A DNA stretch of 64,000 nt, taken from positions 127,966,120 to 128,030,119 of the forward strand of contig BTPG01000005.1 in assembly GCA_036245525.1 (NCBI GenBank). The letters run 5' to 3'. A program made the translations under genes and the position numbers. This DNA comes from Semisulcospira habei. Its lineage: Eukaryota > Mollusca > Gastropoda > Semisulcospiridae. Below the pieces are notes generated by a model that did not search any database, was not told the DNA's origin, and worked only from the letters and a program-made list of their open reading frames with translations. Numbering within the stretch: the stretch's first letter is position 1; each line of letters opens with the position of its first letter. Positions 10,093-20,575 of the stretch are shown piece after piece.

Positions 10093-10442
10093 TACATCTT
10101 TCTACTGGTAACTCGGCCTCTATTTACTTACATCTCTGCTCACCCAAGTGAAAGAAGTTGTCGGAATTTAGCTGGTTACTGTGAATTGTGTCGTCTGCTG
10201 GTGCAAATACTCAGGACGGGAGACAATTAGACTGAAATCTTTTTGGTGGAGTGAAGGTTCTTGTTATCCTGAAACAACACGACAACGTCGACTGAAGACA
10301 AGCCGTTGATTACTAGTGGGATGGCCGCCCTCACAACCTCCTTCACTGCCAGTGCCACACGCAGATTTTGTTCCTATAAAACATTTGTTCATTCAGAGTC
10401 CCAGCCGTCCACAGACCATGTCAGTATACACAGTGGGGTCCA

Positions 10443-10509
10443 GCAAGAGGCATAGATCCTCATGAGCCCCCGCAACTGCGGGGGCTCATGAGGATCTATG
10501 TCTCTTGCA
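10443..10509. repeat. Hp3 hairpin (near-perfect)
   Basis: GCAAGAGGCATAGATCCTCA pairs along 30 bases with TGAGGATCTATGTCTCTTGC; loop of about 5 bases. Best-preserved Hp3 copy. Confidence 0.9.
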
Positions 10510-10989
10510 CTTGGATCCTGTTCACTTTTTCCTCGGCAGTGAAGGGATTACATCTAAGTAACCTAACAAGTCATTAGCCAGAATAATTCACGCCAGGAAG
10601 TGCCGGGATCAGCGATTTGCTCGTCGAACGCCTGTGGGTCAAATGGCCATGTTTGTGCACGTCAGTCGGTTCAAATCCACAATAGGAAATGAAAAACAAA
10701 CTAACCTGAAAGACCAGATTGCAAACAGCGAAGATGTTAACACGGCACAAGTTGTGCAAGCAACAACGACTGAAGTAACCATACAGGCTTCTCTGCCGGC
10801 ATTTACAATTTTCACTGTGCACTTCGTCGATTCAATACACACTGTGCATGTCAGTTTTCTATGCCGAAAACCAGTCATATAGCTCGGCATATAAGGTACG
10901 AATAATCAAAGAGTTTAATAAACACTAAAAGCAAACCAGGTAACGCAACAATCCAGGATAATGATATTAGTACACACATACCTTTACGT

Positions 10990-10995
<6 letters not shown>
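10510..10995. other. No gene seen
   Basis: Short overlapping open frames on both strands at 10574-10890 have no recognisable product and no splice or start context that singles one out. Confidence 0.4.

Positions 10996-11025
<30 letters not shown>
10996..11025. repeat. Poly(A) tract
   Basis: Thirty A in a row, with no recognisable retroelement upstream. Confidence 0.9.
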
Positions 11026-11029
<4 letters not shown>

Positions 11030-11283
11030 TCTTCGTTAAATTTTTTTTTAAAATCTCAATTCAAATCGTACGCACGTCTCTTCTGTCAGTTCAATTGATT
11101 CTATGGGGGACCAGTTGACAAGGAAGTGCAGGTACTGTGTATGATCAATGCTCAATAAAGGTTTAATGTAAATGGTGTAACCATGCAGTTATTATACAGT
11201 TATAATACACGTGTATTTTGCTCTCATGAAAAAAAAAATGAATGCGTTTTACACTTTAACTTCTGGCGCCAACCGTTCGTGGT

Positions 11284-11388
11284 GGATTGACCGCGATAGC
11301 CGAAGGGTAGTGCCTGATTAGCTTGGCGCCTTGCCGCAAACGCCACGCTAAGCAGGCACTACCCTTGTTCTATCGCGGCCGATCCATC
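11284..11388. mobile_element. Hp1 hairpin with private arm variants
   Basis: The arms share changes not seen in other copies: GACCGCGATA / TATCGCGGCC and GCCTGATTA / TAAGCAGGC. Confidence 0.85.
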
Positions 11389-11478
11389 TGTCTCCTGCGA
11401 CCTGCATGTAGAGTCTAGTATACGATTCCGGCTGAACAAAATATTTCCCCTTTAAAAATAACCCTGAAAGGAACAAGT

Positions 11479-11588
11479 TTAACCCCTTGACTGCTACTGA
11501 CGATAACGCTCGGCGGAAAAGACGCGTAGTCATTCACTGACGCGTCTTTTGCGCCGAGCGGTATCGTCAGTAGCAGTCAAGGAGTTAA
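11479..11588. mobile_element. TTAA-bounded palindrome, separate family
   Basis: TTAACCCCTTGACTGCTACT to AGTAGCAGTCAAGGAGTTAA, almost perfectly palindromic over 110 bp. Its outer CCCTTGACTG resembles Hp4 but the interior (GACGCGTCTTTT) differs. Confidence 0.85.
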
Positions 11589-12177
11589 AATGTAAAGAAG
11601 TTATAAATTCATAACTTACCACTCTGCCAAGCTGTTAAATGCTGGAGTAGTAAAGGCCCGGAGTGGTAAAGAAACACCAAGGGTTGTAGGCCTACTTGCT
11701 GCGCGGGCGTCTAGGTTCGACGGCAAATAAGCCATCCGCAATCACTTTCCAAGCCGGTTGGCAGTCATATCATTCGGAGAATTATACACTTGCCACATAC
11801 ACATACGCATATTAATTCACACCGAGTTCGCTCTTTGTGTGCGTATTTACCTAGTACTACTTTTCATGACTGTGCAGGGCCGTATTCAGACTTTGGGAGG
11901 AGCATGGTGGAAGGGGGGGGGGAGGTGAGAGTGGGGAGGGTGACGGTGGTTGGGGAAGGAGAGGAAGAAGCCGAAAGAGCTATGCCACGGAGGGCGGGAG
12001 TAAGACTGACGTATCGGTTTGGTAGACGGGCGAATCACACAAGTTTATGATCAAATGCGATAATACTGATAATTATTTGTCAGCCCTTTTAATCTCCTAA
12101 ATGTGTCTACCACCTACCTTTTCTCTGTCTATGTCACTAGGGCTGTTTCTTGGAGAGCGAGAGAGAGGGAGAGAGAG

Positions 12178-12180
<3 letters not shown>
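11589..12180. other. No gene seen
   Basis: Unassigned, with a G-rich patch near 11910-11990 and a GA-rich patch at 12155-12180. Confidence 0.4.

Positions 12181-12212
<32 letters not shown>
12181..12212. repeat. (GT)n microsatellite
   Basis: Sixteen GT units directly after a short GA tract. Confidence 0.95.
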
Positions 12213-12215
<3 letters not shown>

Positions 12216-12460
12216 AAATCCACTCCGACCGGGGACCACCCCTCCTCACAACTCTCACCCCCACCCCTCTCGCCCCCTTCCCCCCCCCCCACCCCCAATC
12301 TACTCTTTATCGACTGCTCTCGTTCTTGGCACCAGAGCCGCTACTGGCAAGCACAAAAGTCACAGCATTATTCTGCTTACGGTTGTGATGAGCTTCATGT
12401 AACCAAACCAGTTTGCGCACTTTAACTCTCTCTACCCCAGACACACCACAGCAAGATAAG

Positions 12461-12510
12461 GATCGACCATGATAGTTCAAGGGTGATGCCAGAATAGCTT
12501 GGCGCTTTTC
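12461..12510 (+). repeat. Half Hp2 hairpin
   Basis: Left arm only (GATCGACCATGATAGTTC to AGCTTGGCGC), preceded by the usual Hp2 flank CCCCAGACACACCACAGCAAG. The right arm has been lost. Confidence 0.75.
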
Positions 12511-12808
12511 TCAAAAATGGACGTAAAGGTTTTTGCCTTGTCACGGCAGACGTATTCTTCTTTTTGACTTTGAAGTCCCTCTGACATAATTTATGCTGCT
12601 CAGGCAGAGGGAGTGATTGAGGGTTTAGTGTACGAATGTCCAAACCCATTGCTTTGCTGCCAGTGTAAATGTCACACCGGCAGCAAGAAACGCAAACTCG
12701 CGCTGAAGTGAGCATTGTCGTAAAGTCACCCTTTTGGATTAAAAAAAAAAAAGTCAGATCAAATTCTAGAATCGTACTAACGACCCAAGCAGCATAGGAT
12801 TATCGTGG

Positions 12809-13155
12809 GACCGTCACATTTGGCAACAAAGCGCTTAATGGTCACTTCTCTTTGAGGAGTTACATTTACGTAACTGCGACCAAACACTCGCGACCGTCAC
12901 ATTTCGGGCTCAACGCGACGTCGCGGCGAGCGCCCTTGAAGAGCTCCCTTGGACTCTTCTCCAAAGACCTATGGGACGGTGTTGCGACGTTTAGGCGACG
13001 TTTGCATGAGCCCAAAATGTGACCGTCACAACGCAGAGGTCGCTGCGCCGTCGCAGCACCGAATCACAGGAGCCCATCTTAAAAGACCTATAAGCGACTT
13101 CGCTGCTACGTTTCGGTGACGGCCTTTGTCAGTATGAGCCCAAAATGTGACTGTC
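12809..13155. mobile_element. Element with four copies of a 20-bp terminal motif
   Basis: GACCGTCACATTT(C)GGGCTC occurs forward at 12809 (partial) and 12892, and inverted as GAGCCCAAAATGTGACYGTC at 13008 and 13137. A direct repeat of about 70 bp (AAAGACCTAT...GAGCCC) ends at each of the last two. This looks like a non-autonomous DNA transposon with duplicated ends; no target duplication could be fixed. Confidence 0.5.
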
Positions 13156-13282
13156 GTAAAATGGTCAAATTTAGTTATTAGTTATCATCTGTGATGGTAT
13201 TGTGAACTTGTGTGCATCCGGTGTTGGTGGGTGAATAAGGTTGGGGAAATAAGAAGCAGAAGAAGAGGTCGCGTTGATGTAC

Positions 13283-13288
13283 TTTATT
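13283..13288 (-). promoter_or_regulatory. Possible poly(A) signal, minus strand
   Basis: Minus-strand AATAAA about 120 bases downstream of the Pro-rich tandem units; it may end their transcript. Confidence 0.35.
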
Positions 13289-14171
13289 TGTGGTTACAAA
13301 ATAGGTCGAAAACAGCACGGATATCTCAGTGGACTGAGATACGGTTGAAGACAAGATGATGGCACGGAGGATGGCAATTACACGGTCAGTGGGGCGACTA
13401 ATTTAGGACAAAGACGTCGCGTGCTGCGTTGCGTTCTTTTGAAGGGACAGGGACTTCCAACTTTCGTTGATTTCGTCCGGCGGGTGGGGCGGGGGGGGTG
13501 GGGTGTCACTCTGTCTGTCTGTCGCTCCGTCGCGCTGCGGCTGGTGGTGTAGCCGGGGGCCGGGCGGTTGGTGGTGGAGAAGGCGGGCGATGTGGCCGGC
13601 GGTCCGTCGCTTCAGTGCCAGGCTGGAGGGAGATGATATGCCAGCCACTCTAGCATATCTTGTGGTGGTGGTGGCCGGAGAAACAGTCGCTGGCTGTAGT
13701 GCCTGAGAAGTTGGGGTGGAGGTGGTGGTGCCCAGTGGAGTCTAGGCTTGGGGGTCGGGCGCTGGGATGGGTGGGGTGGATGGCGGTGTTGAGGTAGTAG
13801 GCGAAGGTGGGGTGGCGGTGTGGGGAGTAGTGCCGGGCGTCGTTGGTTCCGGAAGCGTTTGGGTGGTCGTCGATGCTACCGTGTGCCGGTGGTTGGTTTG
13901 TTGGCTGGCGGTGGGGAAGGATCAGGGCTCGTGCCTGCGTCGGTCGAGGCTGTTTGCGCTGGGGTGGTGCTGACATCCTGTTTGCTTGGCTTTGGTTGGC
14001 GGGGCGGCCGTTGTCCCCTTTTGGCTGACTTTGGTTGTGGCTTGAGTTGCTGATTCATTCGTCTCGGGGACCGGTTACCTGCATAGGCTGGCTATGGTTG
14101 CTGGGCGTAGGTCGGTGAGTGCTCCTGTGTGGAGCAGCCACCGAGTGGTGATCAGTGCACGGTGGTAGTTG

Positions 14172-14600
14172 TCACCGCGCGTTGAGCTGATGGCCGGGAC
14201 GGCCGCTGTTAGCAGGACTGAGGACGAGGTCGTTGATGTCCAGTCCTCGGAGCCGGACCTCCCTCTCCTCGGTCGACCAGGGCCCCTCCCGAAGTAGGTG
14301 CTCGGGGATGATGATCTCTGGTGTGCGGGGAGGGAAGTCCGATTCCGAGGATGGCTCCGACCTGTCCTCTTGTTCTTCTTCCTTTTCTTCTTCTTCATCT
14401 ATCGGTGGCGGTTCTGGTTGAGCGGCGGCTGCTGCTCTGTCTCGTAGGTAGGTTTCTTGGGGGCTAGAGCACCCTCCATTTCTTGCTAGGATTCGGCTGA
14501 TTTCTGGCGGTGAGGGGTGGGGTGGGGGGTGGGGGAGAGCCTTAGAAAGAATTCTTCTAGAGACGCTGGCGGGTGGGCCGGTGGGGGCGTCTGCGCCCAT
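14172..14600 (-). CDS. Pro/Glu-rich protein segment, copy 1
   Basis: I do not recognise this family. The 142-residue frame runs from a Pro-rich N-terminal part through an acidic stretch (DEEEEKEEEQED), SEPSSESD, then PEHLLREGPWSTEEREVRLR and GLDINDLVL. The same order is conserved in copy 2, where the interior residues differ but the REGPW(S/T)TEEREVRLRGLDINDLVL block is almost unchanged. Conservation at the protein level between two diverged DNA copies suggests past selection. No start codon, splice sites or catalytic motif could be assigned. It could be part of a transposon structural protein or a tandemly duplicated host gene. Confidence 0.35.
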   Translation of the reverse strand: MGADAPTGPPASVSRRILSKALPHPPPHPSPPEISRILARNGGCSSPQETYLRDRAAAAAQPEPPPIDEEEEKEEEQEDRSEPSSESDFPPRTPEIIIPEHLLREGPWSTEEREVRLRGLDINDLVLSPANSGRPGHQLNAR

Positions 14601-14711
14601 TGATACGGTGGTGATGGTCGCTGAGAGATCGGTGGAGACATGGGTGGTCTGATCTGTCTTGTCTCTCTCTTGGGCCCAGGGGCAGGTGTAGGATGTTCTG
14701 TATGATGACTG

Positions 14712-15657
14712 CTATGAGGACGTGAAAAACTGGATGACAGCAAACAAGCTCAAACTGAACGACGACAAAACGGAAGCCATGCTGGTAGGCACTCGCCAGA
14801 AACTTTCCCAGCTCTCTCCCTCTCTCCACCTTCAACTCGACAGCACCCCCATCTCCCTCTCTGACTCGGTCAAGAACCTTGGCGTTATCCTCGATTCCTC
14901 TCTTTCCATGACCAGCTTCGTCTCCGCCACGGCCCAGGCATGTTATTTCCACCTCCGCCGCATCAGTCAGATCAGAAAATACCTCACTACCGAAGCTGCC
15001 ACCAAACTCGCTGTCTCTCTCATCTTATCTCGCATCGACTACTGCAACTCTCTCCTTTCTGGCCTTCCTCACTCCACCACTCTCACTCTCCAGCGCGTCC
15101 AGAACAATGCTGCCCGCCTCGTCCTCAGAAAGAAAAAATCCGACCACATCACTCCCCTGCTCAAGCTCCTTCACTGGCTCCCCATCCCCCAACGCATCCA
15201 ATACAAGATTCTGTCTCTCTGCTACAAATCCCTGAACAACTACGCTCCTGCGTATCTCTCCAACTTACTTCACCCCTACACTCCTCCCCGCTCCCTCCGC
15301 TCCGCCTCTGACCCTCTCCGCCTCCTCATCCCCCGCACCAAACTCAGCACTTTCGGCCCCCGCTCTTTCTCAGTATACGGTCCAACCACCTGGAACACTC
15401 TCCCACTCTCTCTCCGTCAGAAACACTCGCTCTCCTCCTTCCAGTCTGCCCTCAAAACTCATCTCTTTCAACAGTTCTAGCACTATATCACCACACTCCC
15501 CAGCCCAAGCTGACCGTCCTAATGTATCTTCACTATTTGTGTTACGTGAGTCATTGTCTAAAGCGTGCGCATGCGTGTGCGAGTTGTGAGTGCGCGCTTA
15601 GAGTTATAATTATTATAAGATAAGCGCATTATAAATACCGTAATTATTATTATTATT
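14712..15657 (+). mobile_element. 5'-truncated CR1/L2-type LINE
   Basis: 946-bp insertion flanked by ATGACTG (14705-14711 and 15658-15664). It starts inside the reverse transcriptase and runs to a 3' tail of ATT repeats (about 15640-15657). Removing it restores the continuity of the Pro-rich unit. The 3' sequence GCGCATTATAAATA plus (ATT)n is typical of L2/CR1-like 3' ends. Confidence 0.85.
14722..15480 (+). CDS. LINE reverse transcriptase, C-terminal fragment
   Basis: 252 codons, open to a TAG stop. WMTANKLKLNDDKTE and NLGVILDSSLSM are the palm/thumb motifs after the catalytic YADD box; SRIDYCNSLLSGLP, VQNNAARLVLRK and LHWLPIPQRIQYKI follow, as in CR1/L2/Rex-type ORF2 proteins. The catalytic aspartates and the endonuclease are missing through 5' truncation, so the fragment is inactive. 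The uninterrupted frame suggests a recent insertion. Confidence 0.85.
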   Translation: MKNWMTANKLKLNDDKTEAMLVGTRQKLSQLSPSLHLQLDSTPISLSDSVKNLGVILDSSLSMTSFVSATAQACYFHLRRISQIRKYLTTEAATKLAVSLILSRIDYCNSLLSGLPHSTTLTLQRVQNNAARLVLRKKKSDHITPLLKLLHWLPIPQRIQYKILSLCYKSLNNYAPAYLSNLLHPYTPPRSLRSASDPLRLLIPRTKLSTFGPRSFSVYGPTTWNTLPLSLRQKHSLSSFQSALKTHLFQQF

Positions 15658-15867
15658 ATGACTGGCCGTGAGTTCCTCGGCTTGTTGTAGGTTGGACTTT
15701 CGGCGATTCGCCCTGAGGAGGGCGTTCTGTTTCCGTGAAGCCATCTGTGATCTGTACTTGAACTTGTTTTGTACTTGAGACTGCTGAGCGCGCGCCGAGG
15801 CGAGGCTGGCGTCTGTCCTGCTTGCTTGCTTGGGAGAAGCTCCGTTCGGCTGCTGTGGGTCGAATGA

Positions 15868-17146
15868 TGACGTTGCGCGCTGCTAGTGCTTGTGCTATTT
15901 TAAAAGGGACTGGACTTCCAGCTTTCACTGATTTCGGCCGGAAGGGGGGGGGGGGTCGGGGTGGTTGGGTGGGTGGGGGGGGGGGGGGTGTCGGACTGTC
16001 TGTCTGTCGCTCCCTCGCGCAGCGGCTGGTGATGTTGCCGGGGCCGGGAGGATGGTGGTGGAGGAGGCGGGTGGTGTGGCCGGTTAACCGTTGCTGCGGT
16101 GCCAGGCTGGGGGGAGTTGAAATGCCAGCCACTCTAGCATTTCTTGTAGAAGTGGTGGCGGGGGTGGTGGTGGCCGATAGAACCGTGGCTGGCTGTAGTA
16201 GGGTCTGGGGAGGTTGGGTGGCCAGTTGATTCTGGGCCGGGGAGTCGGGCGCTAGGCTGGGTGGGGTGGGTGGCGGTGATGTGGAGGTAGACGAAGGTGG
16301 GGTGGCGGTGTGGCGAGTAGTGCCGGGTGTTGCTTGGTCCTGAAGCGTTTGGGTGGTCTTCTTCGTTGCCGCGTGGCGGCGTTGACTGGTTTGTTGGTTG
16401 CGCGGTGGTAGTCATCCCCGCGCGCTGCCATGATGACTGGGGCCGCCGTCTGTAGCAGGAGGACTAGGTCGTTGATATCCAGTCCCCGAAGCCGGACCTC
16501 TCTCTCTTCAGTTGTCCAGGGCCCTTCCCGAGTTAGATGTTCGGGGATGAGGATCTCTTTTGAGAGGGGGATGTCCGACTCCGACGATGGCTCCGAGCTG
16601 TCCTCTTGTTCTTCTTCTTTTGGTTCTTCTTCTTTTGGTTCTTCTTCTTCCATTTCTTCTTCTACCACCGGCGACGGTGGAGGCTGGGCGGTGGCTTGAT
16701 GGTTCGCTGCTGAGTAGCTGGGAGATAGGGTATTTTTGAGGAGAGCGTCCAATTGGGGAAACAATCCTGTTGGCGGCATTGGCGGTGGATACCGCCGCAG
16801 CATATCTTCCATGCTGGATCTTGGTGGCGCACGAGGTGTCTCTGTCTGCGCCGTTGACGTTGGTATCGGTGGCGACATAGGTTGGTGCTGCCGTCTTCTT
16901 TCTTTTCTTGAGCTGGGCGTAGGCTGTGGTCGTATCTGAGGGTGGTGGGCCAGATATTCGTCGGCTTGCTGTTGGTTCGTCTGTTCGCCCTTAAAAGGGC
17001 AGCTTTCCTTTTCCGCGAAGACATAGCGTGGTGCGCTGTGCGTTGAACCGTCCACTTGTGCGCTGCTGCGTGTAGCTTAGCTGGCTTGTTGTTGGAGAGG
17101 CGCGGAGAACCGTCCACTCTGTCCGGCTGCTGTGAGTCGAATGATG
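15868..17146 (-). repeat. Tandem Pro/Glu-rich unit, copy 2
   Basis: About 1.28 kb, matching copy 1 throughout, with G-runs at 15945-15990 that probably cause length differences. Its right end (CGGCTGCTGTGAGTCGAATG) matches the end of copy 1 at about 15846, fixing the tandem junction. Confidence 0.7.
16252..17055 (-). CDS. Pro/Glu-rich protein segment, copy 2
   Basis: Frame of 267 codons, opening at a GTG, so the true start is unknown. Order: basic/Gln-rich region, SMEDMLRRYPPPMPP, an acidic block with two PKEEE repeats, SEPSSESD, EHLTREGPWTTEEREVRLR, GLDINDLVLLLQTAAPVIM, AARGDDYHRA, then a basic tail. It is the longer of the two tandem copies. I cannot name the family. The acidic-then-basic layout without a zinc finger or enzyme motif gives no function. 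Confidence 0.4.
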   Translation of the reverse strand: MDGSTHSAPRYVFAEKESCPFKGEQTNQQQADEYLAHHPQIRPQPTPSSRKERRRQHQPMSPPIPTSTAQTETPRAPPRSSMEDMLRRYPPPMPPTGLFPQLDALLKNTLSPSYSAANHQATAQPPPSPVVEEEMEEEEPKEEEPKEEEQEDSSEPSSESDIPLSKEILIPEHLTREGPWTTEEREVRLRGLDINDLVLLLQTAAPVIMAARGDDYHRATNKPVNAATRQRRRPPKRFRTKQHPALLATPPPHLRLPPHHRHPPHPA

Positions 17147-17152
17147 GCTGGC

Positions 17153-17359
17153 GGCTAGTTTGGGTTTAACGTCCACAGCACCGAGGTGATCATGGACGGC
17201 CCTGACGGGCGGGTTATGGGGGACGGGGAAATCTATTGCCTATGGAGTACGACCTGAACACTGATCAACTCAGGCGCACTCCAACTGTGCCACTTTGATT
17301 TACCAGGACCTTTTAACGGACATGCTATTGAACAAATCCGTCCCCCCCCCCCCCCCCCC
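17153..17359 (-). mobile_element. SINE, 5'-truncated copy
   Basis: Minus-strand copy of the SINE at 20576: GGTTTAACGTCCA...GGACGGCCCTGACGGG...ACGACCTGAACACTGATCAA and TTTGATTTACCAGGACCTTT are shared. The tRNA-like head is missing beyond a run of 18 C (17342-17359). Confidence 0.85.
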
Positions 17360-17875
<516 letters not shown>

Positions 17876-17899
17876 TCAGTACCATGGAACAGTTAACTT

Positions 17900-18500
17900 A
17901 TCAGATTGAGTGCACAGTTGTACATATTGTGACCTTGACCTTAATTATAAAGGGTATCTATATTATAATGTTCATGATATTCTCAACTCAACAAAATATG
18001 ATTCAATAGTAAGAGATCCAATAGGTGTTGTGAGCAAATATTACTAAAATCAGATCAAATGTTTGGCCCCTATTGTAAACTGAATATTCTTACGAACTCT
18101 TCTAAACCTGCGACCTTGACCTTCGCGAAGGTCACATCTAATTTTTTTTTATCAACTATTCATAGCAATTCCTTACAAGTTATCACTTATTGTAAGATTT
18201 TTATCACATTTTCCAAAATATGTGTTGTTGTTTTTCCATAAAGTACAACTTTAGGTGACCTTTACCTTTAAATAACACCTTTCAAGGTCACCAGTGGAAA
18301 TAATTGAATCGTTTACGTTTCCACTGATGATATATTATAACATTGGTTTATATGTTTTCATCATAGGGGCGGGGGGGGGAGGGGGGGGTGTTCATTTCCT
18401 ATCTGACGGGATACAAATAGACCGAAGAATGAGTAGATCTGTGTTTCCTAGGTACTACAGAAAGAGTCATAACTCAATAGTTACTTAGCGCAAAGGCATA
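17900..18500. other. AT-rich segment with TGACCTTGACCTT motifs
   Basis: TGACCTTGACCTT at about 17929, CGACCTTGACCTTCGCGAAGGTC at about 18110 and TTTCAAGGTCACC at about 18280. These are nuclear-receptor-type half-sites by sequence, but are probably part of a dispersed repeat. No gene. Confidence 0.35.
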
Positions 18501-18821
18501 TAGGACAGAAAAATTGAATAGCGAACGACTAACGTAAACTATATTTAGAGGGAGGTACTAGGAATTTATTATTTAATGTTAAATGAGCTCACTAAAATTC
18601 ATTGTAAACATAAGAAAATCGCTAATTGAGCTATGGTGGTCATAAAATCACTAAACACAACGATTATCAATTTTTTGCAATAGTGTGTCTCCATGAAGGA
18701 GTTTAATATGTCAGTAACAAGTTGACTCAGATTTGACAGATGCAATATTTGTATTGTCATATTTGTATTTTGTGTTGCCGCTGTCTCGCATTTGTGTTTA
18801 GTTTATCATTTTGATTAGCAC

Positions 18822-18886
18822 CGTATAGCGCTTAGAACCTGCGTTGAAGGGAGTTTGCGCTTTATGATTATAATTATTATTATTAA
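18822..18886 (+). repeat. LINE/SINE 3' tail fragment
   Basis: TATAGCGCTTAGAACC...GCGCTTTATGATTATAATTATTATTATT, an L2-type 3' end with an ATT tail and nothing else of the element. Confidence 0.6.
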
Positions 18887-19025
18887 TTGTGGCACTTCAT
18901 GGTGGGTCCATCTCTTGAAACTGGTACATTTTTGCTGAGTGACACTACTCAAATTTGGGAAATGTGGTCTTGGGGTTAACTCATTGCCGTTGTCCTCTGA
19001 AGACTGCACTGCAGTGCAGGACACC

Positions 19026-19132
19026 GATCGACCATGATCGACCATGATAGTTCAAGGGTGATGGCAGAATAGCTTGGCGCCCATAGGCGCCAAGCTAATC
19101 TGGCATCACCCTTGAACTATCATGGTCGGTCC
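19026..19132. mobile_element. Hp2 hairpin MITE
   Basis: GATCGACCAT is duplicated at the left edge (19025 and 19035). The palindrome runs to ACTATCATGGTCGGTCC, followed by the usual flank GTGTCTGGGGTAGAATGTGTTAA. Confidence 0.85.
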
Positions 19133-19513
19133 TTATCTTGCTCTGGCGTGTCTGGGGTAGAATGTGTTAACTGCTGGGTTAATGTGCTAGTTCTTACTAC
19201 CTGTGTGACAGAGATGGTCGATTAATTCGCAGCGATCATCAGGCATCTGACTGTAGTTTCAAACGTTCAAGTAGTGGTCAAGTAAGGCGGGTGGCGCTTG
19301 GTGTCCTCTCTGCCTCAGTCATTATAACTTGGCGACGTATTCTCAGTTCAGTTGTCGGAACTTCAGTCCCAGGCACATCGTCTTCGGTTGCAGGTAAATT
19401 TAGCGTTCATCTTGACACGAATCACAACTTCTTAAAGCGACCCTTGCCAGGCAATAATAAGTTGACACGTATTGTAGTTAACTCTTGTATCCCTGACGCA
19501 CTACAGCAGGAAA

Positions 19514-19608
19514 TGGATCGGCCATAATAATTCAAGGGTAGTGCCAGATTAGCTAGGCGTCATCAGGCGCCAAGCTAATCTAGCACTACCCTTGAATTAT
19601 TATGGTCA
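19514..19608. mobile_element. Hp1 hairpin MITE
   Basis: Arms GGCCATAATAATTC / GAATTATTATGGTC share ATAATA where the family has ATGATA. Confidence 0.85.
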
Positions 19609-19779
19609 AGCCAGCTCCTCAGTGCAACTGGTACATAAGCGTTTGACGTAACCCCTCTAAAGTTTGGCGGTTCAATTGCTTAATACCTCCTATTGAAAGC
19701 GTTCTTCTGATCAGTAAATGAACTAGCCGTACTAGCCTGACTTTAGTCTAATTATGATGCTTGGCGTGTTGTAAAATAC

Positions 19780-19875
19780 CCCCCACACACACACACTACA
19801 CACACACACACACACAGACACCCTAATACCCCCCCCCCCCCCCTCTTCACACACACACTACACACACACAATACC
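19780..19875. repeat. (CA)n with C-run
   Basis: Imperfect CA repeats interrupted by CTACAC and a run of about 15 C near 19829-19843. Confidence 0.9.
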
Positions 19876-20102
19876 CTAATAGCTACCGACGATATTGATA
19901 CCTTCTTCAGTTTTATAAGATGGCAATTTACTTGAACAACAAACCCCTTTCGTCTTACCAAGAGAGAATCGAAACACATCACCATCACCTCAGTTTTCAC
20001 GACTGAGGATCTAAAACTGATCTCGAGGCCGTTCTCCCTCACAGGATCAGAGGTGCGGCAAATTTGTAAGCGGCCAACCCCTTCCAACATGAATACTGAC
20101 CA

Positions 20103-20168
20103 GCAAGAGGCATAGATGCTCATGAGCCCCTGCGACTGCAGGGGCTCATGCGCATTTATGCCTATTGC
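20103..20168. repeat. Hp3 hairpin
   Basis: GCAAGAGGCATAGATGCTCA / TGCGCATTTATGCCTATTGC; both arms share the GC dinucleotide of GATGCTCATG. Confidence 0.85.
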
Positions 20169-20409
20169 AGACGGGGCGGTATGGCTAAAGGATTAGTGTA
20201 CGTATGTAAACAAGAGGCTGCGAACAACACTGTCGGCTCCCTCTCATTTTCTGTCAGCAAGCGAAACCTGGGTTTTCTCAGACATGTTTGACATAGGATT
20301 CATCAGTGCAACGCGTCTGTTTCTTATAAGAACTGACACCTGTACTGCAGACCGGAAGGCATACATGTACGACCAATTATCATACCTGAGCACTTTATTA
20401 AGAACCATA

Positions 20410-20410
<1 letters not shown>

Positions 20411-20498
<88 letters not shown>
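20411..20498. repeat. (CA)n microsatellite
   Basis: About 44 CA units. The long Cys/Val or His/Thr frames crossing it are artefacts. Confidence 0.98.
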
Positions 20499-20499
<1 letters not shown>

Positions 20500-20575
20500 A
20501 CCGCCTCATGATCAAAAGCTGGCGGTAGTGCTGCGGATTATAAAACACTTCAATCGCAAACCGGCCTATTATGCA

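Larger units (their letters stand above)
13410..15867 (-). repeat. Tandem Pro/Glu-rich unit, copy 1 (split by a LINE)
   Basis: Unit read on the minus strand from 15867 to 13410, interrupted at 14712-15657 by a LINE. It matches copy 2 (17146-15868) in order and orientation: the TCGAATGATG start, an acidic block, GLDINDLVL, RHYSPHRHPTF, MAGIS...PSLA and the final GACTTCCA(A/G)CTTTC block. The junction of the two copies at 15867/15868 is direct. Confidence 0.7.

Noticed and set aside
13467..14058. Gly/Trp/Val-rich plus-strand frames
   Set aside because: They mirror the Pro/His-rich minus-strand units; the plus frames are not conserved between the two tandem copies.
20244..20548. Cys/Val- and His/Thr-rich open frames
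   Set aside because: They are translations of the (CA)n microsatellite. The same holds for frames across 12181, 17774, 32245, 39046, 40706 and 59952.
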